Source of the DNA: Lentisphaeraceae bacterium
GTDB taxonomy: Bacteria > Verrucomicrobiota > Lentisphaeria > Lentisphaerales > Lentisphaeraceae
NCBI GenBank assembly: GCA_021232515.1
Contig: JAJPOQ010000005.1
Location: 1 to 45,345, forward strand
Direction: 5' to 3'
DNA: 45,345 bases
Shown here: positions 1 through 7,164 of the stretch, piece after piece
Layout of the letters: each line of letters begins with the position of its first letter
Position numbering within the stretch: the stretch's first letter is position 1
Made by a program: the position numbers and the translations under genes
Notes under the pieces: generated by a model
What the model saw: only the letters and a program-made list of their open reading frames with translations
What the model was told of the DNA's origin: nothing
Databases searched by the model: none

Positions 1-667
1 TAGGCGTTGCACTGTTATTAATAGTCACACCTTGGTAGACAGCTGGCATAAAACCAGGGCCCCAGTTTCTTGGACCGTTTACAACTCGACCTTTATTGTC
101 TTTCATCACCAGAAATGAAGGTAAGTTTTCATTCACAGAACCAAGACCATATGAAACCCAAGCTCCTAGTGAAGGTCTACCGGCAATTGGCGTTCCGGTA
201 TTCATCTGACATACACCACCGGCATGGTTTATACCGTTCGTGTGCATACTGCGAATAACACAGAGGTCATCTGCATGTTGGTGCAAGTTCGGCATCCAGT
301 CGGACATCCATAGTCCACTTTTACCGTACTGCTTAAACTTTCTCTTAGACGGAAGTATCGGTGACTTTGACTCTCCCATAGCAGTTATAACGTTCATACG
401 CACACTGTCTGGAACCGGTTTACCTGCAAGTTTATTCAGAATCGGTTTTGGGTCAAAAGTATCTATATGACTTGGACCACCTTCCATGAAAAGAAAGATA
501 ACACTCTTGGCTTTTGCTGGGTGACTAGTCTTTTTCGGCGCTAGTGGATTAATGATCTTGTCTTTATTACCAGCGAGTAAGTCATTCCCCATCATTCCGA
601 CTAAAGGAAGTGCACCAAAACCCATACCGGCTTTAGTTAAAAAATTTCTTCTAGATAGCATATCCAT
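1..667 (-). CDS. DUF1501 family protein, Tat-exported, 3' end outside window
   Basis: This frame is open from an ATG at 667 to the left window edge, giving 222 codons, so the C-terminus is missing. The N-terminus has a twin-arginine signal (SRRNFLTKAGMGFGALPL, residues 5-22), so export in folded form is likely. Residues 56-74 (VIFLFMEGGPSHIDTFDPK) and a later GRPSLGAWVSYGLG stretch are typical of DUF1501, a family related to the alkaline phosphatase/sulfatase fold. The reaction is not established. The ATG lies 2 nt after the stop of the DUF1549-DUF1553 gene, and its ribosome site GAGG overlaps that stop, so the two are translationally coupled. A second in-frame ATG at 661 is possible. DUF1501 and DUF1549/DUF1553 genes are commonly adjacent in planctomycetes and relatives, which fits this pairing. 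Confidence 0.9.
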   Translation of the reverse strand, partial: MDMLSRRNFLTKAGMGFGALPLVGMMGNDLLAGNKDKIINPLAPKKTSHPAKAKSVIFLFMEGGPSHIDTFDPKPILNKLAGKPVPDSVRMNVITAMGESKSPILPSKRKFKQYGKSGLWMSDWMPNLHQHADDLCVIRSMHTNGINHAGGVCQMNTGTPIAGRPSLGAWVSYGLGSVNENLPSFLVMKDNKGRVVNGPRNWGPGFMPAVYQGVTINNSATP

Positions 668-669
668 TG

Positions 670-3522
670 TTACCTCACGTATAAGAATTCACTGGAATTG
701 AAAATAACTTGACATAAATCTGCAATAGCTTTTTTATGTGCGGCGGAAGCTGACACTTTTTCTTCTCTGAGAAGCTCTAAGTGATAACCGTTTTTAGATG
801 CGTCTTTCAACAGCTCGTCATCTGTAGCAAAGTGCCAGTGAGCCAGTGTTGAAGAATTTTTAGGCGAGATAGTGTCAAACATAAGATCTTTAGTTTCAAG
901 AGCCTTACGAGTCATCTTCAATTCACCGATCATACCATCCCAACTCGCCGTGTCTTTATCGGTAAACATAAGGATGCTACCTGCGGCTGATTTAGATGAC
1001 TTAAGAACTGTTTTTGTCACTGCTTGATAATTGTTCATAGGACTCTTCTTCGAAGTATAATCCTTAACAAAGAACTTCACCTTTGTATTTGATTTACTCG
1101 TATCTGCGATGATACCGATATAGTAAGGCTTATTGAGGTCGAGCTGAAGATCTGAAACAATGACGTCTTTTGATTTTCCATTCCACAGCTTCAGAACAAG
1201 TGTTCCCGGCTTATGTTTACTCTTAGTACTTGTTAAACCAAGAGCCCAAGAAAGGCCTTCGCCGTTACTTCTTTGCGAAGTTATAACAGTTAAAGAGTTT
1301 GGCTTTGTATGGTAAGAGTTTACCTGAACTTTCGCTTCGATCGTGAAATCGCCGCTAGTGAGAAGTTCAACATCTTTAGTTAAGAGTCTAAAGAAGTCTC
1401 TGCGACCTTTACTCGTGATCGCATTTAAGCCATTTTTCATACGAGCTGTATGTATACCGCTTTTATCTTTTAGGTCTTTATCTCTATTGCCATGTGCTTG
1501 TTTTTGGCTTTGAAGGAAATCTAAAGCTAAATTCATTTCACCTTTTGCAGGAACTCTTCCATAAGCGCGGCGGTAAAGATCCTCAACGATCATAAGGTTA
1601 TTTTTCTTATGTTTTGTAAGAAGCTTCGTCGCCAAAGTATTTGAGCGTTTCATAACCCATGGGCCATTCATCATCAACAAAGACTGAACTGGAGTTGTCG
1701 TCACATTTCTTACCGCATTACTCGCGAAAGCATCCGCCCAATCAAAGGCATTTAAAAACTCATCCTTGGTATTTCTGATAACCTTAACATAAACAGAGCG
1801 GTTAGGTGTATTTCCCGTTACTCCGACACCACCTTTTGAACGGTGCTTCAATTCACCACTTACAGCCAACATAGAGTCTCTCAATGCTTCTGCTTCTAGA
1901 CGGCGGTCTGAACGTCTCCAATGAAAGTGATTATTCGGATCTTTAAGCATGTATGCAACCATGTCATCATGCTTAGTTGACATCTGGTAAGACTTACTCA
2001 ACATGATCATTTTGTGCATTGGTTTAAAGCGCCAATCATTTTTCATAAATTCTTGAACTAACCAATCAAGTAACTCAGGGTGAGTAGGTTTTTCGCCTAG
2101 TTTACCAAAGTCATTTGGATTAGCGACGATGCCGCGACCAAAGTGATACTGCCATAGGCGATTGACTATAACTCGAGTCGTTAGTGGATTTGATGGATTG
2201 GTAATCCACTTTGCCAAAGCAGTTCTTCTACCTGTTGAGTTTGGCGCCAGTTTCGGCTTAACTATCTTCGCGTTTACATCTGCACCCTCTGGATAGAGAA
2301 CAGTCATGAAACCTGGAAGTATTTCTTCTTTTGATCCCGGAATTTTATTCGAAGGAGCAATAGAACTCGCATCTGAAACCGTCATGCCTTTAGGTAAAGT
2401 CCTAGGTCTCTTTTTAGGAAGCTTAGCAATAAGTGCATTTTTTTGTTCTTTAATTTTACTTTTGCCTTTATACCGGCTCCACTCATGGTAAGCCTGTCTC
2501 ATAACAAGGTAGGCGATTTGCTTTTCGTAGGCATCGCGCTTTTCTTCTGGCTTTTTCATGATGTCTTGGACGTCATCTGGAAATCTTTTAATCGCTATAT
2601 GATAAGCCTTTTTTCTCAAAGGAGCTTCAAGCTTGGCTATTTGATCATAGATAGCTTTCGACTTTGCCTCAAAGTCATTTCTTTCTTTGATGGCACCCTC
2701 TGAAGCTATTGGCACATCGTCTCGCCAAATAACAGGAGTAAAAAAGGCTCTTAGGGCATAATAGTCTTTCTGTAAAATCGGGTCGAACTTGTGATCATGA
2801 CACTTGGCGCACTGTAGACCAGAACCAAGGAATACATCTGCAGTTACATCGGTCATGTCTTGTAGAATCGTTTCCCAATGAGTCATAGCATCGCGCTGGT
2901 TCCACTCATAAATGGGTAATCTCATAAAACCTGTAGCGATGAGTGAATCAGGATCATTTGGAGCAACTTCATCTCCGGCAAGCTGTTCCATCACAAACTG
3001 TGTATATGGCTTATCTGCGTTAAAAGAACGAATCACATAGTCGCGATACTTGTAAGCACTTGGCCGATAATCGTCACCTCTATAACCATCTGACTCAGCA
3101 TAACGAACCAAGTCTAGCCAATGACGTCCCCAACGCTCGCCATAACGCGGGCTGGCTAAAAGACTATCAATAATTTTTTCATAGGCTTTAGGATCCTTGC
3201 TACTGACAAATGCATCGACCTCATCTGGTGCTGGAGGGTAACCAACAAGATCCATATAAGCGCGGCGAATAAGCTGACGTTTACCTGCCTGACTGGCTGG
3301 AGTAAGACCGTTCTCTTTTAGTTTTCTAAATATAAACTTATCTATCGAGTGAGAGGACCAGTTATCCCCTGCTACAGTCGGGGCTTTAGGCTTCATAAGT
3401 GGACGGTAAGCCCAGTATTGCCTGTCATCGTCTGTTATCTTCATCTGTTCTGCAGCAGTAAGCGAACTTAGTAGCGTCATGCTCAAGCAAACAGAAAGAC
3501 CTATTTTCAAAAAATTAACCAT
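670..3522 (-). CDS. PSCyt2/DUF1549-DUF1553 surface cytochrome-like protein with LamG-like insertion
   Basis: The product has 950 residues and an N-terminal signal peptide (about 1-24), so it is exported. DUF1549 covers about residues 57-260 and includes a single CAKCH (238-242), a c-type haem-binding CxxCH inside the family motif GLQCAKCHDHKFDPI. DUF1553 begins near residue 430 (TGRRTALAKWITNPSNPLTT). Between about 715 and 885 sits a beta-rich stretch resembling a LamG/concanavalin-like domain (DFTIEAKVQ, then WDGMIGELKMTRKAL). The normal DUF1553 ending (ADLCQVIFNSSEFLYVR) follows it, so the sugar-binding-like module is inserted, not appended. The start has an AAGGTG ribosome site, 14 nt after the FecR stop. 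It is the third gene of the sigma operon. Its substrate is unknown; binding or oxidation of algal polysaccharide at the cell surface is an inference from the LamG-like part and the neighbours. Confidence 0.9.
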   Translation of the reverse strand: MVNFLKIGLSVCLSMTLLSSLTAAEQMKITDDDRQYWAYRPLMKPKAPTVAGDNWSSHSIDKFIFRKLKENGLTPASQAGKRQLIRRAYMDLVGYPPAPDEVDAFVSSKDPKAYEKIIDSLLASPRYGERWGRHWLDLVRYAESDGYRGDDYRPSAYKYRDYVIRSFNADKPYTQFVMEQLAGDEVAPNDPDSLIATGFMRLPIYEWNQRDAMTHWETILQDMTDVTADVFLGSGLQCAKCHDHKFDPILQKDYYALRAFFTPVIWRDDVPIASEGAIKERNDFEAKSKAIYDQIAKLEAPLRKKAYHIAIKRFPDDVQDIMKKPEEKRDAYEKQIAYLVMRQAYHEWSRYKGKSKIKEQKNALIAKLPKKRPRTLPKGMTVSDASSIAPSNKIPGSKEEILPGFMTVLYPEGADVNAKIVKPKLAPNSTGRRTALAKWITNPSNPLTTRVIVNRLWQYHFGRGIVANPNDFGKLGEKPTHPELLDWLVQEFMKNDWRFKPMHKMIMLSKSYQMSTKHDDMVAYMLKDPNNHFHWRRSDRRLEAEALRDSMLAVSGELKHRSKGGVGVTGNTPNRSVYVKVIRNTKDEFLNAFDWADAFASNAVRNVTTTPVQSLLMMNGPWVMKRSNTLATKLLTKHKKNNLMIVEDLYRRAYGRVPAKGEMNLALDFLQSQKQAHGNRDKDLKDKSGIHTARMKNGLNAITSKGRRDFFRLLTKDVELLTSGDFTIEAKVQVNSYHTKPNSLTVITSQRSNGEGLSWALGLTSTKSKHKPGTLVLKLWNGKSKDVIVSDLQLDLNKPYYIGIIADTSKSNTKVKFFVKDYTSKKSPMNNYQAVTKTVLKSSKSAAGSILMFTDKDTASWDGMIGELKMTRKALETKDLMFDTISPKNSSTLAHWHFATDDELLKDASKNGYHLELLREEKVSASAAHKKAIADLCQVIFNSSEFLYVR

Positions 3523-3536
3523 TACACACCTTTTGA

Positions 3537-4922
3537 TTATTTATTGATTTCAAATTCTAAAGTTGGAGGGGAATTCACTGGATGTTCTTTACTCGCAAAA
3601 GCATGAACATAACCATCTCGATGATATTCCTCAGATTCTCTTACAATGATAAAAGTAACTAAGCCGTTTGTGTCAGCAGTGATAAACTCAAGTAAATCAG
3701 CTGATTCTAAAGTGATGAGGCGATCCTGAACGCTACGGCTAAATGAAAACTCGCCAATCAACTTAACCTTTGACTTCTGAAGCTCATTTCCTTTGTTCGT
3801 ATTGGCAGGAGCGTTTTTCCAAGTGATACTATTTTCATCCCAGCCATCACCAGATTCGTCCGTAAGCCCGTAAACTGAAAACTTTGCAACTGGCGGTAAG
3901 AGTAATGCTTTGCCATAGTCTGACGGAACTGCACGAACTCTTAGCTTTACGCTTTTGATGTTAAAGGTTTCCAGTGACGCCACATCAAACTTTATGTAAA
4001 ACTTACGGCGCAGGTCACTATTAGTATTTTTAACAGTCAAGAAATGAACGTGTTTGTTATGAGTAGTTTTACTGTAATCAATTGCTTGGTCGCTTCCGAG
4101 ACCATCAGCAGTTGTTATCTTAATAGTTTCTGGCTCACTTTTACGAGCTTCACTGAACTTATCAGCTTCACCTACTGAATCGATTTTTCGCATCTTGTCT
4201 TGTTCGATAATCGCCGTATTGCCTTCGAAGAATCTTTCACTTTCGTCTTCTGCATTTGCCTTGACTTCAACTTCTCCTTCGAGAACTTCGACTAAAGACT
4301 TTTCTGACTTTTTATTGTAGCTAACGACAAACTTTGTACCGTGATCGATTGCCTTAGCTTTAGGGGTATCAATCGTAAAACCATGCGCTGACTCCGGAAC
4401 ATCTGCCATAACTGTACCGTGTTTAACTAGACAATTCATAGAATCGATAAACTCAACTTCTGCAGGAGCTTCAATGATCAACTCTGCGCCAGAGTTAAAC
4501 TTAACCGTCGCTAAACCTTGAACTAGATTTAGGTTACCAGCTGTAAGCGGCGAACCAGAATTCGTCGGTAACGAACTGTCCTTCCAAACGCAATCTTCAG
4601 TTTTGGTCAGAACGGCAATAGCTTCTGGGAACGTTTGCTTTGGTTCTGTACGAATAAACATAAAAGCCAGCATCGCGGCTGCCGCTAGTAAAGCGAACTT
4701 ATAGTATGTTAAAGTTTTAGGAGTAGTAGCTGCTGGACTCTCTAGTTCTAAGCCTTGTTCAAACAGCATGGCATTTGCCGTCGTTACATCCAAATAGACT
4801 TTGCGTGCTTCTTCATCTTCTAAAATAAGACGTTCAAGCTTTTCTGAATCTTCTTTTGAAAGAAGGTCGTCTCTTTGCTGTTCTATCCATAAATAAAGTT
4901 GTTCTTCTTGTTTCTCTGTCAT
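3537..4922 (-). CDS. FecR-like membrane regulator with C-terminal DNRLRE-like domain
   Basis: I chose the ATG at 4922 (461 aa) because it falls 1 nt after the sigma stop with GGGAG in front. An alternative start at 4946 would overlap the sigma gene by 23 nt. An acidic N-terminal segment (1-70) resembles the cytoplasmic part of sigma-linked regulators. One membrane helix follows at about 73-90. A FecR-type domain spans about 105-235, with the motif GFTIDTPKAKAIDHGTKF. The C-terminal third (about 290-461) resembles the DNRLRE domain (KFDVASL, SVKLRVRAV, WDENSITWKNAPA), a beta-sandwich found on secreted polysaccharide enzymes. By analogy with FecR and anti-sigma proteins it should sense a periplasmic signal and control the adjacent ECF sigma. 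The link between the DNRLRE-like end and a glycan ligand is inferred. Confidence 0.88.
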   Translation of the reverse strand: MTEKQEEQLYLWIEQQRDDLLSKEDSEKLERLILEDEEARKVYLDVTTANAMLFEQGLELESPAATTPKTLTYYKFALLAAAAMLAFMFIRTEPKQTFPEAIAVLTKTEDCVWKDSSLPTNSGSPLTAGNLNLVQGLATVKFNSGAELIIEAPAEVEFIDSMNCLVKHGTVMADVPESAHGFTIDTPKAKAIDHGTKFVVSYNKKSEKSLVEVLEGEVEVKANAEDESERFFEGNTAIIEQDKMRKIDSVGEADKFSEARKSEPETIKITTADGLGSDQAIDYSKTTHNKHVHFLTVKNTNSDLRRKFYIKFDVASLETFNIKSVKLRVRAVPSDYGKALLLPPVAKFSVYGLTDESGDGWDENSITWKNAPANTNKGNELQKSKVKLIGEFSFSRSVQDRLITLESADLLEFITADTNGLVTFIIVRESEEYHRDGYVHAFASKEHPVNSPPTLEFEINK

Positions 4923-4923
4923 C

Positions 4924-5460
4924 TTAAACTCCCGCCTTTTGAACACAGCGTTTTAAGTTCATGCGAATTCGGCTTAGTGTTTTATAACAAGCTGCAACTG
5001 TTCGACCTATTGAGTCAGCGAGTCCCTCAATGCTCTTACCTTGGTGGTAACGCAACATCACCATTTGTTTGTGAGGTTCTTGAAGTTTGTTGATACATGT
5101 TTGTAAGGTAGCGAACTGCTTTTCTCGTGACTTCTCGTTTGTTGTGTAGTCTTCATCTAGCACATCATAAAAAGCATCACTAAAGACATAACGGTCGGCT
5201 TCTTTCGCTTTAACCTTTCTAAAAGATAAAATTCTATAAAAGATAATTTTACGAGCCCAAGCCGTAAAACTTGTACCTTCTGTAAAATCACCAAATTGGC
5301 GCCACATAACAAGCTTACTTTCCTGTAGTATATCTTCAGCATCCGCAACAGCAGGCACTAAAGCCATGACATAGCGAGTCAGTGCTCTTTCATCCTGCGC
5401 TAGCAGCTTTATAAAAAGCTCGCTGCGATCGTCATTCGTTTCAAATTTTAAGTTTTCCAT
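4924..5460 (-). CDS. ECF RNA polymerase sigma factor
   Basis: The product has 178 residues, the usual size for an ECF sigma factor. Region 2 lies at about 14-85, with the core-binding segment DAEDILQESKLVMWRQ and the -10 recognition segment FTAWARKIIFYRILSFRK. Region 4 lies at about 115-170 and ends in the helix-turn-helix KSIEGLADSIGRTVAACYKTLSRIR. The sequence resembles the sigma family named after Rhodopirellula and Verrucomicrobium (TIGR02989). It is the first gene of an operon with the FecR-like gene (1 nt gap), the DUF1549-DUF1553 cytochrome and the DUF1501 protein, so these are its probable partner and targets. GGGAG stands only 1 nt before the ATG, unusually close. A TGTCCAAAACA element lies 23 nt upstream of the start and is mirrored in front of the divergent pseudopilin gene. 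Confidence 0.95.
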   Translation of the reverse strand: MENLKFETNDDRSELFIKLLAQDERALTRYVMALVPAVADAEDILQESKLVMWRQFGDFTEGTSFTAWARKIIFYRILSFRKVKAKEADRYVFSDAFYDVLDEDYTTNEKSREKQFATLQTCINKLQEPHKQMVMLRYHQGKSIEGLADSIGRTVAACYKTLSRIRMNLKRCVQKAGV

Positions 5461-5478
5461 ACTCCCTAAGTGCCAAGG

Positions 5479-5494
5479 CTAAATGTTTTGGACA
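5479..5494 (-). promoter_or_regulatory. TGTCCAAAACAWTTAG element upstream of ECF sigma gene
   Basis: Read on the minus strand this is TGTCCAAAACATTTAG. The 11-base core (5484-5494) ends 23 nt before the sigma ATG. A matching copy in the opposite orientation lies at 5592-5607, also with its core 23 nt before the start of the divergent gene. It could be an operator, part of a promoter or a transcribed leader element; the sequence alone does not decide. Confidence 0.55.
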
Positions 5495-5591
5495 GTCATT
5501 TATTCAATTATCCGAAATTTTTTCTCCTAAATCAATTTATGCTGAGTAAAGAGGTGAAAGCAAAAATATTAGGCTTTTCTTTGCCTTAGGG

Positions 5592-5607
5592 TGTCCAAAA
5601 CAATTAG
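5592..5607 (+). promoter_or_regulatory. TGTCCAAAACAWTTAG element upstream of pseudopilin gene
   Basis: The sequence is TGTCCAAAACAATTAG, differing by one base from the minus-strand copy at 5479-5494. The core (5592-5602) ends 23 nt before the GTG at 5626. The following leader also matches the sigma leader (ACTTAAGGAAGT against ACTTAGGGAGT), so 24 of 34 bases upstream of the two start codons agree. Confidence 0.55.
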
Positions 5608-5625
5608 TGTGAGACTTAAGGAAGT

Positions 5626-6417
5626 GTGTTGAACATAAATGTTGATTGTGAGATTTTGAAAAAATTTACCCTTATAGAATTACTAGTTGTAGTCGCCATG
5701 CTTGGCATACTCATGAGTTTACTTTTACCCTCGCTGCAAAAATCTAGGCACATATCCCTTCAAGCAGTTTGCATGAGCAATCAAAGCCAACTAGCGAAAG
5801 CGACCATTCAGTATTGTGCCGACAACAGTGGCCGCCTTATGCCGGTGAATAGGTCTGAAGCTTATAAAGGCAATGATCCTATCGATAGCTTTTTCATGCA
5901 CTACACAGAAAAAAACAACCATGGTTACCTATATACGGAAGGTTATGTCGCGGCTTATGAAACTTTCTATTGCCCTGCCATTCCAGAAAGTGAGCATCAC
6001 ATCCGTCCTGCTGCAGCCTCATCTCCTCAAGAAGGTATAAGAGATATATTTACTCTTAAGTACTATGAAGAACTACTCGGCGACTACCCTACTGCGCAAG
6101 AACTGCCAAATATGGCCGCCAACTTTAACGGTCGGGTTCGAAGCTCCTACTATTTTAATCCTCAAGGACAAAGAAAAACCTATAAGCTTCTTCAAGAAAT
6201 GGAAAGCTCGGCGATCTTATTTTCTGATTTACTTATGAATAACTTTATTTCTCATAGTCAACTTGGAAACCGGTGGCTCGTCGCCAAAGGTGATGGCGGA
6301 GTGAAAGCCATAAATTCTCCCAAAATCAAACAAATGCTTTTTTCAGGTAGTGATTATCACTTTGTCTGGGGAAACTTTAATCAATTGATGGATGAGTTAC
6401 TCGATGCTGCAAATTAA
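5626..6417 (+). CDS. Pseudopilin-like protein with N-terminal methylation-type helix (A)
   Basis: The product has 263 residues. The type IV pilin-like N-terminus KKFTLIELLVVVAMLGILMS (about residues 11-30) forms one hydrophobic helix with the conserved Glu at +5. The residue before the predicted cleavage site is Lys, not the usual Gly. The rest looks like the type II secretion G-type proteins that are greatly expanded in Lentisphaerota, with CMSNQSQLAKA following the helix. It lacks the late His...Asp-Gly motif seen in its relatives here. The GTG at 5626 is used because AAGGA (5618-5622) precedes it closely; the TTG at 5629 would have better spacing and is also possible. It is divergent from the ECF sigma gene and overlaps the next gene. 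Its specific role in a pilus, secretion system or surface structure is not known. Confidence 0.85.
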   Translation: MLNINVDCEILKKFTLIELLVVVAMLGILMSLLLPSLQKSRHISLQAVCMSNQSQLAKATIQYCADNSGRLMPVNRSEAYKGNDPIDSFFMHYTEKNNHGYLYTEGYVAAYETFYCPAIPESEHHIRPAAASSPQEGIRDIFTLKYYEELLGDYPTAQELPNMAANFNGRVRSSYYFNPQGQRKTYKLLQEMESSAILFSDLLMNNFISHSQLGNRWLVAKGDGGVKAINSPKIKQMLFSGSDYHFVWGNFNQLMDELLDAAN

Positions 6418-7060
6418 GAAGTTTACACTTATAGAACTGTTAATTGTCATTGCTATAATTGGCATACTTTTCAGTATACTGTTGCCCTCTTTAATCAACG
6501 CTAAAGTCAGAGCTAAGAAAGCTGTCTGTCTATCTAATACCAGCCAGATTAGTAAAACCATGCTCTCAAATGGCTTGCAAAACAATGGCACTATCCTCAA
6601 AAATATCGGCAACAATTCAACGTCATTCCCTTTTGATCTGAGTATCACTCAGACAGATGCTCTTCAACTTCCAAAAGGAATCTACTACTGCCCGGTTAAA
6701 GAGAATTATGATACTGATGGTGCTTGGAACCACTCCGTCCAGAAACGCGTTACTGACTATACTTATACCTTTAAGAGAAGTGGTGGCGTCATATCCAATG
6801 CAAATATTGAAGGCGGACAAGAGTGGGTTAATAAACTGAGCAAGGTTGACAATCCTGCAGACATGGAGCTTGTCAGTGATGTTGTCTTCAAAAACAATGG
6901 TGTCTTCACCGAGGCAAATGGCTACGGAGTCAGAACGACTCACATAGGTAACTATAAACTCGACCAAAACAGTTCATTTGTCGACGGTCACGCGACGTTA
7001 AAACACTGGGGAAAGTTTCAACAGCGCTACAATACTGGCAGAGGATACTTCTGGTGGTAG
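6392..7060 (+). CDS. Pseudopilin-like protein with N-terminal methylation-type helix (B)
   Basis: The product has 222 residues. The pilin-type helix is at about 9-30 (KKFTLIELLIVIAIIGILFS), again with Lys before the predicted cleavage site. The C-terminal part has His...Phe-Val-Asp-Gly (SSFVDGHATLKHWGKF), a feature of this G-type family. The start at 6392 overlaps gene A by 26 nt. An internal ATG at 6404 would shorten the overlap to 14 nt and give the compact leader MLQIKK. Neither start has a strong ribosome site, so translation is probably coupled to gene A. The two genes are likely one transcription unit and may provide two minor subunits of the same structure; that is inference from adjacency. 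Confidence 0.83.
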   Translation: MSYSMLQIKKFTLIELLIVIAIIGILFSILLPSLINAKVRAKKAVCLSNTSQISKTMLSNGLQNNGTILKNIGNNSTSFPFDLSITQTDALQLPKGIYYCPVKENYDTDGAWNHSVQKRVTDYTYTFKRSGGVISNANIEGGQEWVNKLSKVDNPADMELVSDVVFKNNGVFTEANGYGVRTTHIGNYKLDQNSSFVDGHATLKHWGKFQQRYNTGRGYFWW

Positions 7061-7164
7061 CCAAAATGATTTCTTTAGTTTTTTTCACACGATTGACACA
7101 TAATCTGACACAATGAGAATATATTAGCCAAAGATTTTGTAAAAACTTAAAATTTGGTACCTGT

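Noticed and set aside
6623..6967. 114-codon minus-strand frame inside pseudopilin gene B
   Set aside because: It is antisense to a gene with a clear pilin helix and Asp-Gly motif, and matches no family.
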